Origin: Ahrensia sp.
Lineage (GTDB): Bacteria > Pseudomonadota > Alphaproteobacteria > Rhizobiales > Rhizobiaceae
Assembly (NCBI GenBank): GCA_002698425.1
Contig: NZXU01000050.1
Span: 1 to 64,000 of the forward strand
DNA: 64,000 nucleotides
Reading direction: 5' to 3'
Each line of letters starts with the position of its first letter. Positions within the stretch are counted from its first letter, which is position 1. Both the position numbers and the translations under genes were made by a program. The notes beneath the pieces are model-generated. The model saw nothing but the letters and a program-made list of their open reading frames with translations, had not been told where the DNA came from and made no database searches. This document shows positions 12,002 to 25,823 of this stretch, one piece after another.

Positions 12002-12982
12002 CTATTCGCCAGCCGCGATGGCGCGGACCTTGTCGCGAAGCTCGCCATAACCGAGCTCGTCATAAACGGGAGCCGTACGCTCCTTGAAAACCGCGGTGTC
12101 GATCTCCGCGATATCGATGCCCTCCGCCTTCAGATCCGCTTCGATCTGCGCCAAGGAGTCCCGCGTGCCATAGGAGGCAATGTCGCCGGCCTTCAGCGCT
12201 TCCTCGAGCAGGGTCGCCTGATATTCCTCGGGCAGGCTGTCGAACCAGCCGGCGCTGGTGATCATGCCGGTGATCAGATTGATATGGCCGGTCAGGGTGA
12301 TGTTGGAGATCACCTCGTCGAGCTTGGCGCCGACCACGGCGGGAAGCTGGGCCTCGGCCGCGTCGATGGTCTTGGTCTGCATGGCGTTATAAACGTCGGC
12401 CCAGGGCAACGGGGTCGGCTCCGCACCCATGGCGCGGATCGTACCGGTCCAGACCGGCGCGCCAGGCGTCCGCATGCGGACGCCAGCGAGATCTTCGGGG
12501 CCGTTGATCGGCTTGTTGGTCAGCAGGTGCCGTTCGCCCTGCCACCAGTTGAAAGACAGGACCTGCAGACCGGAGCCGTCGGCGAGCTTGCCGGCCCAGT
12601 CAGCGAACATGTCGGAGGTTACGACCTTGCGGATGCCGTCATAGCCGGAAGCGAGGAACGGCGCGCCGAGAATGCCAAACTCGTTCTGGAAGACGGCGAG
12701 ACGTCCGCCATCGACGATCACCGCAACCGGCGCGCCGGCGCGAGCCTGTTCGAGCACGTCTTCATCCGGGCCGAGCTGCGAATTCGGAAACAGGCGAACC
12801 TCAACGGCGCCATCGGTCGCCTTGGCGACATTGTCACGGAAGGCCTCGAGGCCCTTGTATAGCGGGTCGCTGGTGGCCAGCGCAGTGTTGATGCTCAACT
12901 GGTAGTCCGCGGCAAGTGCGCCGGTCATGCCGACCGCGAGCGCAGTCGCCGCTATGAGAGACTTGATCTTGAGATGTTTCAT
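12002..12982 (-). CDS. dctP: TRAP transporter substrate-binding protein (DctP)
   Basis: A 326-residue periplasmic binding protein. Residues 1-25 are a Sec signal peptide (MKHLKIKSLIAATALAVGM...GALA-ADY). The mature protein has the DctP pattern: 'INTALATSDPLYKGLEAF', 'VEVRLFPNSQLGPDEDVLEQ', the ligand-arginine region 'GVRMRTPGAPVWTGT', and 'EPTPLPWADVYNAMQTKTIDAAE'. The ATG at 12982 is preceded by GAGGAGGAGAAAGCCC; an in-frame GTG at 13000 overlaps that Shine-Dalgarno and should not be used as the start. It is the first gene of the hexuronate uptake and catabolism operon and faces gntR across about 80 nt. Confidence 0.95.
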   Translation of the reverse strand: MKHLKIKSLIAATALAVGMTGALAADYQLSINTALATSDPLYKGLEAFRDNVAKATDGAVEVRLFPNSQLGPDEDVLEQARAGAPVAVIVDGGRLAVFQNEFGILGAPFLASGYDGIRKVVTSDMFADWAGKLADGSGLQVLSFNWWQGERHLLTNKPINGPEDLAGVRMRTPGAPVWTGTIRAMGAEPTPLPWADVYNAMQTKTIDAAEAQLPAVVGAKLDEVISNITLTGHINLITGMITSAGWFDSLPEEYQATLLEEALKAGDIASYGTRDSLAQIEADLKAEGIDIAEIDTAVFKERTAPVYDELGYGELRDKVRAIAAGE

Positions 12983-13026
12983 GGGCTTTCTCCTCCTCAC
13001 AACGCCGGAAACGACGCTTTCCTCGT

Positions 13027-13064
13027 TTGACTGGAGACTAGTATGGTAGTATATGACGAGTCAA
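13027..13064. promoter_or_regulatory. divergent promoter/operator region of the hexuronate locus
   Basis: On the plus strand TTGACT (13027-13032) and TATATG (13050-13055) are 17 nt apart and could serve gntR. On the minus strand a second TTGACT reads from 13064 to 13059 and could serve dctP. Between them TAGTAT-GG-TAGTAT (13039-13052) is a direct repeat where a GntR dimer might bind and control both directions. No experimental support; motif reading only. Confidence 0.5.
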
Positions 13065-13065
13065 G

Positions 13066-13776
13066 ATGACCTTGAATTCCGACTTCGTTGCCGCGCTTGA
13101 TATCGGCACCCAGCCGCGTCCCTCCACGATGGGGAGCCATGTCTTCGACGTGCTGCGACAGGCCATCATCCAGCTCAAGCTGAAGCCGGGCAACGCCGTC
13201 TCCGAGACAGAGATCGCCAAGCAACTGGGCGTATCGCGCCAGCCCGTGCGCGAGGCGATCATCAAGCTCGCGGATGCGGGCCTTGTGGAAGTTCGCCCGC
13301 AGCGCGGCACCTATGTGCTGCTGATTTCGGAACGCGAGGTGAAAACCGCCCGGTTCCTGCGCGAGGCAATCGAGGTCGCCATCGCGCGCAAGGCCTGCGA
13401 GACGACCGGGCCGAAGGAAGCGGCGGAATTGCGCGCCTGTATCGCCCGGCAGAAGATGGCCGAGGACAGCGGCGTCTATACGGAGTTCCTGCGGCTCGAC
13501 GAGCAGTTCCACCAGACGATCGCCCGCATCGCCGATTGCGAAAGCGCCTGGAAAGTGTTGGAAGGGCTGAAGGCGCAAATGGACCGGGTGCGCTTCCTGT
13601 CGATCCCGATGGCGACGCCAGTGCCGACGCTGATCGCGCAGCATGGCGACATCGCCGAGGCGATCATCGCCGGCGATCCGGACCGGGCCGAGGATGCGAT
13701 ACGGGTGCATTTGCGCGAGATCCTGAAATCGCTGCCGAAATTGTCGGCGGAGCATCCCGACCTTTTCGTGGAATAA
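13066..13776 (+). CDS. GntR-family regulator, FadR/FCD subfamily
   Basis: A 236-residue DNA-binding protein. The winged helix-turn-helix covers about residues 25-85 (VSETEIAKQLGVSRQPVREAI, then LVEVRPQRGTYV). The all-helical FCD effector domain follows, with 'RLDEQFHQTIARIA' and C-terminal 'DPDRAEDAIRVHLREIL'. FCD regulators of sugar-acid genes are usually repressors relieved by a pathway intermediate, so it probably controls both the dctP operon and uxuA. The ATG at 13066 has no obvious Shine-Dalgarno and could lie very near the transcription start; ATG 13129 (MGSHVFDVLRQ) is an alternative. Confidence 0.9.
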   Translation: MTLNSDFVAALDIGTQPRPSTMGSHVFDVLRQAIIQLKLKPGNAVSETEIAKQLGVSRQPVREAIIKLADAGLVEVRPQRGTYVLLISEREVKTARFLREAIEVAIARKACETTGPKEAAELRACIARQKMAEDSGVYTEFLRLDEQFHQTIARIADCESAWKVLEGLKAQMDRVRFLSIPMATPVPTLIAQHGDIAEAIIAGDPDRAEDAIRVHLREILKSLPKLSAEHPDLFVE

Positions 13777-13837
13777 CAGCCGGAACCCGGCCAACAAGAA
13801 AACGCGGCGATAATCCGCGACAGGGAGAGGAACGGGA

Positions 13838-15067
13838 ATGCGACGGACATGGCGCTGGTTCGGGCCCCAGGACCGGGTGACGGTCGACGACATGCTGCAG
13901 GCAAGCGTCGAAGGCGTCGTCTCGGCATTGCACCACGTGCCGACCGGCGCGGTCTGGAGCGCCGACGAAATCGCGCGGCGCCAGTCGGAGATCGCGCGGA
14001 TGAAGGACGGCACGCCATCCGGGCTCTCCTGGGAAGTCGTCGAAAGCCTTCCCGTTTCCGAGGACATCAAGAAACAGAGCGGTGCGTGGCGCGAGCATAT
14101 CGAGGCCTACAAGACGAGCCTTGCCAATCTCGCCGCCGCCGGCATCGAGGTCATCTGCTACAATTTCATGCCGGTGCTGGACTGGACGCGCACCGACCTC
14201 GCATGGCGGCTGCCGACCGGCGGAACCTGCATGCGTTTCGACATGATCGATTTCGCCGCCTTCGACATTCACATTCTCCAGCGCGACGGCGCGCGCGCCG
14301 ACTTCCCGGACAATATCGTCGAGCAAGCCGATGAACGCTTCGCGATGATGAGCGAGGACCGCCAAGAGCAGCTCGCCAAGAATGTGGTTTTCGGCTTGCC
14401 GGGCGCGGCCGAACATATGACGCTCGACATGGTGCGGACGCATCTCGCAGAATATGACCGGATCTCGCCGGAGGCGCTTCGACAGCACCTGATCGATTTT
14501 CTTTCCGAGGTCGTGCCGACGGCGGAGAGCCTCGGCCTGCGGATGTGCTGCCATCCCGACGACCCGCCCTTCGGGCTGCTTGGATTGCCGCGGGTCATGT
14601 CGACGGAAGCCGATTACAGGCAAGTTCTCGACGCGGTGCCGAGCGCGGCCAATGGCGTGACATTGTGCGCCGGTTCGCTCGGCGCGCGTCCGGATAACGA
14701 CCTGCCGGGCATGATGGAACGCCTCGGCGACCGGGTGCATTTCCTGCATCTGCGCAATGTCAAACGCGAGACGCAGGCGCAGCGCGGCTCATTCCACGAG
14801 GCCGAGCATCTCGGCGGCGACACCGACATGGTTGCCCTGATCGCGGCGGCGCTGGCCGAGGAGGCAAAACGCCGTGCCGCCGGCCGCGCGGACAGCTCGA
14901 TCCCCTTCCGGCCCGATCACGGCCAGGACATCATGGACGATCTCGGCCGACAGGCGCAGCCCGGCTACCCGGCGATCGGGCGGATGAAGGGGCTCGCGGA
15001 ATTGCGCGGCATCGTCACCGCGCTTTCGCATGAGCGTTATGGCGCGACGCGCGGCGGCGCGGCCTAA
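13838..15067 (+). CDS. uxuA: mannonate dehydratase
   Basis: A 409-residue TIM-barrel enzyme that dehydrates D-mannonate to 2-keto-3-deoxy-D-gluconate, the step after UxuB. The start 'MRRTWRWFGPQDRVTVDDMLQ' is typical, as are 'CYNFMPVLDWTRTDLAW', the metal-site region 'MCCHPDDPPFGLLGLPRVMST', 'HFLHLRNVKRE' and 'FRPDHGQDIMDD'. A purine-rich GGGAGAGGAACGGG precedes the ATG. It follows gntR by 61 nt in the same direction, probably co-transcribed. The last 4 nt (CTAA) are shared with the convergent GH13 gene. No altronate branch (uxaA/uxaB) or KDG kinase is in the window. Confidence 0.95.
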   Translation: MRRTWRWFGPQDRVTVDDMLQASVEGVVSALHHVPTGAVWSADEIARRQSEIARMKDGTPSGLSWEVVESLPVSEDIKKQSGAWREHIEAYKTSLANLAAAGIEVICYNFMPVLDWTRTDLAWRLPTGGTCMRFDMIDFAAFDIHILQRDGARADFPDNIVEQADERFAMMSEDRQEQLAKNVVFGLPGAAEHMTLDMVRTHLAEYDRISPEALRQHLIDFLSEVVPTAESLGLRMCCHPDDPPFGLLGLPRVMSTEADYRQVLDAVPSAANGVTLCAGSLGARPDNDLPGMMERLGDRVHFLHLRNVKRETQAQRGSFHEAEHLGGDTDMVALIAAALAEEAKRRAAGRADSSIPFRPDHGQDIMDDLGRQAQPGYPAIGRMKGLAELRGIVTALSHERYGATRGGAA

Positions 15068-17433
15068 GCCGCCCGTTCGTAGACGAGCCCGGCGCTGTCA
15101 TCGAGGACGATGGGGCCGCCGGCATAGGCCTCGTCGATCGACGGGGTCTTCAGGATCAGGCGCCAGCCCGTGCCCTGTATGCCCGGAACGGGCAGCGTCA
15201 GCGGATCGAACTCGCCGGTTTCGCCGCCTTCCATATGAGTGACGGTAAAGACCTGGTTGCCGTTCGGGGCGTGGCGCAGGCATACGAAGACCGTGCGCCC
15301 GTCGACCGGACGCAAATAGTCGAACGTGTCATTGGCGCCGAGATTGTCGCGCAGCCATCCATTGGAACGCCGGAATTTGCGCAGCGCCAGCATGAAGCCG
15401 GTCTGGCTAGGATCGAGCAGCGGCAGGGAATGGGACACGTTGCAATATTCATGCATGTCATCCATCCAGGCGCGGGCGATTATCTTCAGTTCGTCCGGCG
15501 TGAAGACATCCGGGCCTGACAGTTTCGGCTCGACCGCGTTCAGCAGGCCGGCGATCTTGTCGAGATCGTATTCGGTCACCTCCACCAGCGCCGGCAGGAT
15601 CTCGAAGAAGCGCACCAGTTCCTCGCGCGTCGTAAAGCCGATCTCTTTCAGGCGGCGAAAGGCCGACGGCACCGAATAGGAATATTCGTCCACCTGCCAT
15701 TTGAGCGAGATCGCCTCCTCGGCGACAACCTTCACGCCGTAGCGGTCGTCCTGATTGCGGATGAAACCCCAGCTTGCCCGTGCCGCGGCGTTGAGGAAGT
15801 CCATCGGCACGCCGGGCAGGGCCGCATAGGTCAGCATCGAGACCGCCGGATTGTCATAGGCGGTGTCGAGGATCTCCATGCGCGTGCGGCCGAGCCGGGT
15901 GTTGATGTTGAGCTTCGGATTGACCTGCGTGCCGCGGCGAAGCGTATCGTGGTTGGCGGTGCCGGAAATCCAGTTGGCGCCGTGGCTCGCGATCTCGCGG
16001 ATGCGCCAGTATTTCGACAGCCAGAAACCGTAGATGAACGGCGTGTTGTGGGCGAATGTCAGCGGTCCCCACTGGAAGATATCCTGGTCGTCCAGATTTT
16101 CGATCACCGCGCGGTAGGTTGACGACAATTCCCAATCTTCCTGCGGCCAGGGGCGGCCGTCCTCGAAAACGAACCATGGCCGGAATTGAGTTCCCGCAAC
16201 CTCCTGCTCCACTTCCGTCATCTGGCGCAGATAGTCGTCGTCGTGTTGCAGCGACTGGGTATGCGGATCCCACCACTTGAAGTCCTGGGCGCCGTCGACG
16301 CGCACGCCGTCGGCGCCGTAATTCACCTTGCGGCGCTGCATCTCCAGCAGGATCGCGCGGACCGCGGGATTCTTGTACTCCAGGTTCTGGCCATACATGT
16401 TCGGCCCGGCGAAGAAATGCGGATTGAGCGCATCGAGGCCCTGATTGTCGGAATGGCCGAAGACCACGTCGAAAACGAGCTTCTTCGGCTTGGTGGGGAA
16501 ATTGTGCAGGACGGCGGCCAGATCGACCAGTTCGTCCGGACGGCCGCTTTCAAGCAGCACCGGGTTGACGGCGCCCATGCCGGCGATGACGACGTCGTAG
16601 CCCCAATTCGTCGTATCGGGCCGCGTCAGCTCGACGGAAACCGAGCTGTCCGTCCCATCGGATTCCTGCCAGAAATCCGGACCCGTCTCATAGACCGTCG
16701 TCGGCTCGACGGGGAGCAATTGAACCGCATCGTATCCGAGATAGAGCGCATCGCCCTGCTCAAGCGGCAGATCGGCGCGCAGGCGCTCCGACAGGCGCTC
16801 GAAATGACGCGCGAGGCTCGCCAGCGTACCGCCGGCGGTGGCTGTCGGGACATGGATCTGGAGAATGTTGGTCGGCGGGCCGAAACGGTGGGGGCTGTCG
16901 CCGGCCAGCGCCTCGTAATAGCCCCGGTCGGCGCGTGCGGCCTGCATTGCCCCGATGTCGTAGAGTTCCGCCGGCGCCATGGCGCCGAACGGCATGGAGG
17001 CGGCCAGAGGATCGAGGATACGGTGCCAATCGCCGGCCGCATCGCGCCAGGCCAACGCATAAAAATCGCCAATTTGGTCGCGCATGCCCGCCTTCAGGCC
17101 GGAAACGCAGGCGAATGTGTGCGCTTCGTAGCGCATGACCGGAAGATAGATACGCTCGAAAGTCAGCGTCTGGTGCGAGCGGGTCAGGTCGATATCGTCG
17201 GACGGCTCGATGATCTCCAGGAACACGTCGCCATCGGGGACGCGGTGATCGAGCAGTTCCGGCGTCCAGAAACCGAATTCGACGAGATCGCCGGTTTTCT
17301 GCGCGCCGAGGCGGCGGGCGATCGCGGCTTCCGCGTCGAAGGCCGTCGGCTGCGTGGTCAGCTGTTCGCGGCACCAATCGACGAGTTTTTGCGTGGCCTC
17401 GGCGTCGAGGCTAGCGCGGTCCTTTAGGGACAT
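15064..17433 (-). CDS. gghA: GH13-family hydrolase, probable glucosylglycerol hydrolase
   Basis: A 789-residue protein with an alpha-amylase-type (beta/alpha)8 barrel. The GH13 catalytic signatures are visible: nucleophile in 'GADGVRVDGAQDFKWW', acid/base Glu in 'PWFVFEDGRPWPQEDW', and the third acidic site in 'SGTANHDTLRRGTQ'. N-terminal segments 'VEFGFWTPEL', 'MRDQIGDFYAL' and 'RFGPPTNILQIHV' recall cyanobacterial glucosylglycerol hydrolase (GghA) rather than amylases or trehalose synthases; this assignment is from memory of the family and was not checked by search. It is the last gene of the glycogen operon, 43 nt after pgm. Function as a sucrose- or glucoside-phosphorylase-like enzyme cannot be excluded. 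Confidence 0.65.
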   Translation of the reverse strand: MSLKDRASLDAEATQKLVDWCREQLTTQPTAFDAEAAIARRLGAQKTGDLVEFGFWTPELLDHRVPDGDVFLEIIEPSDDIDLTRSHQTLTFERIYLPVMRYEAHTFACVSGLKAGMRDQIGDFYALAWRDAAGDWHRILDPLAASMPFGAMAPAELYDIGAMQAARADRGYYEALAGDSPHRFGPPTNILQIHVPTATAGGTLASLARHFERLSERLRADLPLEQGDALYLGYDAVQLLPVEPTTVYETGPDFWQESDGTDSSVSVELTRPDTTNWGYDVVIAGMGAVNPVLLESGRPDELVDLAAVLHNFPTKPKKLVFDVVFGHSDNQGLDALNPHFFAGPNMYGQNLEYKNPAVRAILLEMQRRKVNYGADGVRVDGAQDFKWWDPHTQSLQHDDDYLRQMTEVEQEVAGTQFRPWFVFEDGRPWPQEDWELSSTYRAVIENLDDQDIFQWGPLTFAHNTPFIYGFWLSKYWRIREIASHGANWISGTANHDTLRRGTQVNPKLNINTRLGRTRMEILDTAYDNPAVSMLTYAALPGVPMDFLNAAARASWGFIRNQDDRYGVKVVAEEAISLKWQVDEYSYSVPSAFRRLKEIGFTTREELVRFFEILPALVEVTEYDLDKIAGLLNAVEPKLSGPDVFTPDELKIIARAWMDDMHEYCNVSHSLPLLDPSQTGFMLALRKFRRSNGWLRDNLGANDTFDYLRPVDGRTVFVCLRHAPNGNQVFTVTHMEGGETGEFDPLTLPVPGIQGTGWRLILKTPSIDEAYAGGPIVLDDSAGLVYERAA

Positions 17434-17476
17434 GGGCTGTCTCCCGTGCTTTGCGGGCCGTGGAGACCCTTTTTCT

Positions 17477-23115
<5,639 letters not shown>

Positions 23116-23119
<4 letters not shown>

Positions 23120-24549
23120 GGATGCGTTCCGAGACTTTCGTAAAGGGCGGCGTAGCGCGGTGCGGACGCCGACCAGCCGACGGGATGGGCCATGGCGCGG
23201 CGCTGCATGCGTTCGAAGGCCGGCTTGTCCGCATAGACGTCGCACAGGCGCACCAGCGCGGCGGACAGCGCGTCCGCGGTCACGGGGTGGAACTGGAAGC
23301 CGGTCGCGACATCGGCGGCGACGGCAGCGTCATTGGCGTTGATGATCGTGTCCGCCAGGCCGCCGGTCATGGCGACGACCGGTATGGCGCCATAGCGCAA
23401 TCCGTAGAGCTGGGTCAGGCCGCAAGGCTCGAAGCGCGACGGAACGATGACCGCGTCGCCGCCGGCCATCATGCGATGCGACAAGGATTCGTCATAACCG
23501 ATGCGCGCCGAGACCTGCGGCATGGCTTCGGCCGCCTCGAGCCATGCTTTTTCCAGAGCGGCGTCGCCGGACCCCAGAAGCGCGACCTGGCCGCCGCGGG
23601 CGACGAATTCCGGCAGGGCCTGGAGCAACAGGTCGAGCCCCTTCTGCTCGGTCAGCCGCGAAATGACCACCGCCAGCGGACCGTCAGTCTGCGCCAGACC
23701 GAATTCCTCGATCAGCGGGCCGCGATTGGCGGTTTTCTTCTTCGGCGATTTGTAGTTCGCGATCGCCGGGTCCGTTCTCGGATCCCAGACCGCTTCGTCG
23801 ATCCCGTTCAAAATGCCGACGAGATCGACCTGCCGGGCGCGCAGGACGCCGTCCAGCCCCATGCCGAATTCGGGCAGCATCAGCTCGCGGGCATAGGTGG
23901 GGCTGACGGTCGACAGCTTGTTGGAAAATTTCAGCCCGGCTTTCAGGGCGTCGATCTGGCCGTAGAATTCGAAGCCCTCGGGGTGGAAGCCCCATTGCGG
24001 CAGTTTCAGCGCTTTCAGTTTCGCGGCGGGCGCGAGCCCGTGGAAGGCGATGTTGTGGATCGTCAGCAGTGTGCCGACCCGCCCGGCAGCCTCCATTTCG
24101 TGCAAATAGACCGGGACGAGCCCGGCCTGCCAGTCATGCAAATGCAGGACCTCCGGTCGCCAGTTTCCGACGCCTTCCGCTGCGATGGACGCGGCCATCC
24201 AGCTCAATGCCGCAAAGCGCTCGGGATTGTCCGGCCAGTCCTTGCCGTTGGGGCCGAGATAGATCGAACCTGCCCGATCGTAGAGATGCGGCGCATCGAG
24301 CACGAGGAGGTCGAGCCCGGCGACCTTGCCCCCCAGAAGGCGAGCCGGTCCGCCCATCAGATCGGTTTCGACACGCAGTTCGCGCGGCCGCTTAAGGGCC
24401 TTCATCACCGCCGGATAGCCCGGCAGCAGGGTTTTCAATTGCCAGCCTTCGGCGGCCATGGCGCCGGGCAGCGCCCCCGCAACGTCGGCAAGTCCTCCCG
24501 TCTTGACCAGAGGCGCACATTCCGACGCCACGGACAGAACTTGCCTCAT
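23116..24549 (-). CDS. glgA: glycogen synthase (ADP-glucose)
   Basis: A 477-residue GT5 glycosyltransferase that adds glucose from ADP-glucose to alpha-1,4-glucan. The start '[28 protein letters not shown]' holds the KTGGL ADP-glucose motif. The C-terminal domain has '[19 protein letters not shown]' and the GT signature '[18 protein letters not shown]' followed by 'GGLADTI'. Length is normal. The start overlaps the glgC stop by 4 nt and the end overlaps glgX by 4 nt, so synthesis genes are tightly coupled. Confidence 0.97.
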
Positions 24550-25802
24550 CCGGCGGCTCTCCGATCCAACATATCCTGGGTGATCAAGGTGACTCCGTTA
24601 TCGCTGACGCGGAACCATTTGGCATCTTCCTCCGGGTCCTCGCCAACAACGAGGCCGTTCGGGATCACCACGCCCCGGTCGATGACGACATTGGTCAGCC
24701 GGGCGGAGCGTTCGATCGTGACATAGGGCAGGACCACCGCGTGATCGAGCACCGAATATGAATTGGAATGAACGCCGGTAAACAACAGCGAATTGCGCAC
24801 CTCCGTACCGGAAATGATGCAGCCGCCGGAGACGAGACTGGACACCGCGCTGCCGCGCCGGGTTTCCTCGTCATGTACGAATTTGGCCGGCGGCATGATT
24901 TCCGAATAGGTCCAGATCGGCCATTGGCGGTCCCAAAGATCGAGATCCGGCGAGAAGTCGGTCAGGTCGATATTGGCCTTCCAGAACGCGTCGACCGTCC
25001 CGACATCGCGCCAATAGGCCGGAGCATCGGGAGACACCTTCACGCAGCTTCGCGAGAAGCGGTGCGCGACGGCCTTGCCGTTCTTGACGATGTCGGGGAT
25101 GAGATCGCCGCCGAAATCATGGCGTGAATTCGGATCGGCCGCGTCCTTGATCAACAGATCGCGCAGGAATTTCCAGTCGAAGACATAGATGCCCATCGAA
25201 GCGAGCGCGACGGTCGGATCGTCAGGCGTGCCCGGCGGATCGGCCGGTTTTTCGAGGAAGTCGGTAATGCGATCGTCGGCATCGATCGCCATCACCCCGA
25301 AGGCGGTGGCTTCCTCGCGCGGCACGGTGAGGCAGCCGACCGTGACATCGGCGCCGCTTTCGACGTGATGGCGCAGCATCACCTCGTAGTCCATCTTGTA
25401 GACGTGGTCGCCGGCGAGAATGAGGACATAATCGACATCGTAGCTGTCGACGATGTCGATATTCTGGGTCACCGCGTCGGCCGTGCCAAGATACCACATG
25501 TTTTCGTCGACGCGTTGAGAAGCCGGCAAAATATCGAGATACTCGTTGCGCTCCGGGCGGAAGAAGTTCCAGCCCCGCTGGCAATGGCGGATCAGCGAAT
25601 GCGCCTTGTACTGGGTGGCGATTGCCATCTTGCGGATGCCGGAATTCAGCGCGTTGGACAGGGCGAAATCGATGATCCGCGCCTTGCCGCCGAAATAGAC
25701 CGCGGGCTTGGCGCGGCGGTCGGTCAGTTCCTTCAGCCGGCTGCCCCTGCCGCCGGCTAGGACGAACGCCATGCTTCTGTTCGTTAGTCGGGAAACCGCC
25801 AT
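24546..25802 (-). CDS. glgC: glucose-1-phosphate adenylyltransferase
   Basis: A 418-residue enzyme making ADP-glucose from ATP and glucose-1-phosphate, the committed and allosterically controlled step of glycogen synthesis. The nucleotide-binding loop is '[21 protein letters not shown]', then '[15 protein letters not shown]', '[11 protein letters not shown]' and the glucose-site '[10 protein letters not shown]'. The C-terminal left-handed beta-helix region includes '[20 protein letters not shown]'. GGGAGGAGATGG provides a strong Shine-Dalgarno before the ATG at 25802. It lies 21 nt after glgB. Confidence 0.97.
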   Translation of the reverse strand: MAVSRLTNRSMAFVLAGGRGSRLKELTDRRAKPAVYFGGKARIIDFALSNALNSGIRKMAIATQYKAHSLIRHCQRGWNFFRPERNEYLDILPASQRVDENMWYLGTADAVTQNIDIVDSYDVDYVLILAGDHVYKMDYEVMLRHHVESGADVTVGCLTVPREEATAFGVMAIDADDRITDFLEKPADPPGTPDDPTVALASMGIYVFDWKFLRDLLIKDAADPNSRHDFGGDLIPDIVKNGKAVAHRFSRSCVKVSPDAPAYWRDVGTVDAFWKANIDLTDFSPDLDLWDRQWPIWTYSEIMPPAKFVHDEETRRGSAVSSLVSGGCIISGTEVRNSLLFTGVHSNSYSVLDHAVVLPYVTIERSARLTNVVIDRGVVIPNGLVVGEDPEEDAKWFRVSDNGVTLITQDMLDRRAAG

Positions 25803-25823
25803 GCCACCATCTCCTCCCTGTTC

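Noticed and set aside
12983..13000. GTG at 13000 as start of dctP
   Set aside because: The codons between 13000 and 12983 are themselves the GAGGAGGAG Shine-Dalgarno, and the ATG at 12982 begins a proper signal peptide.
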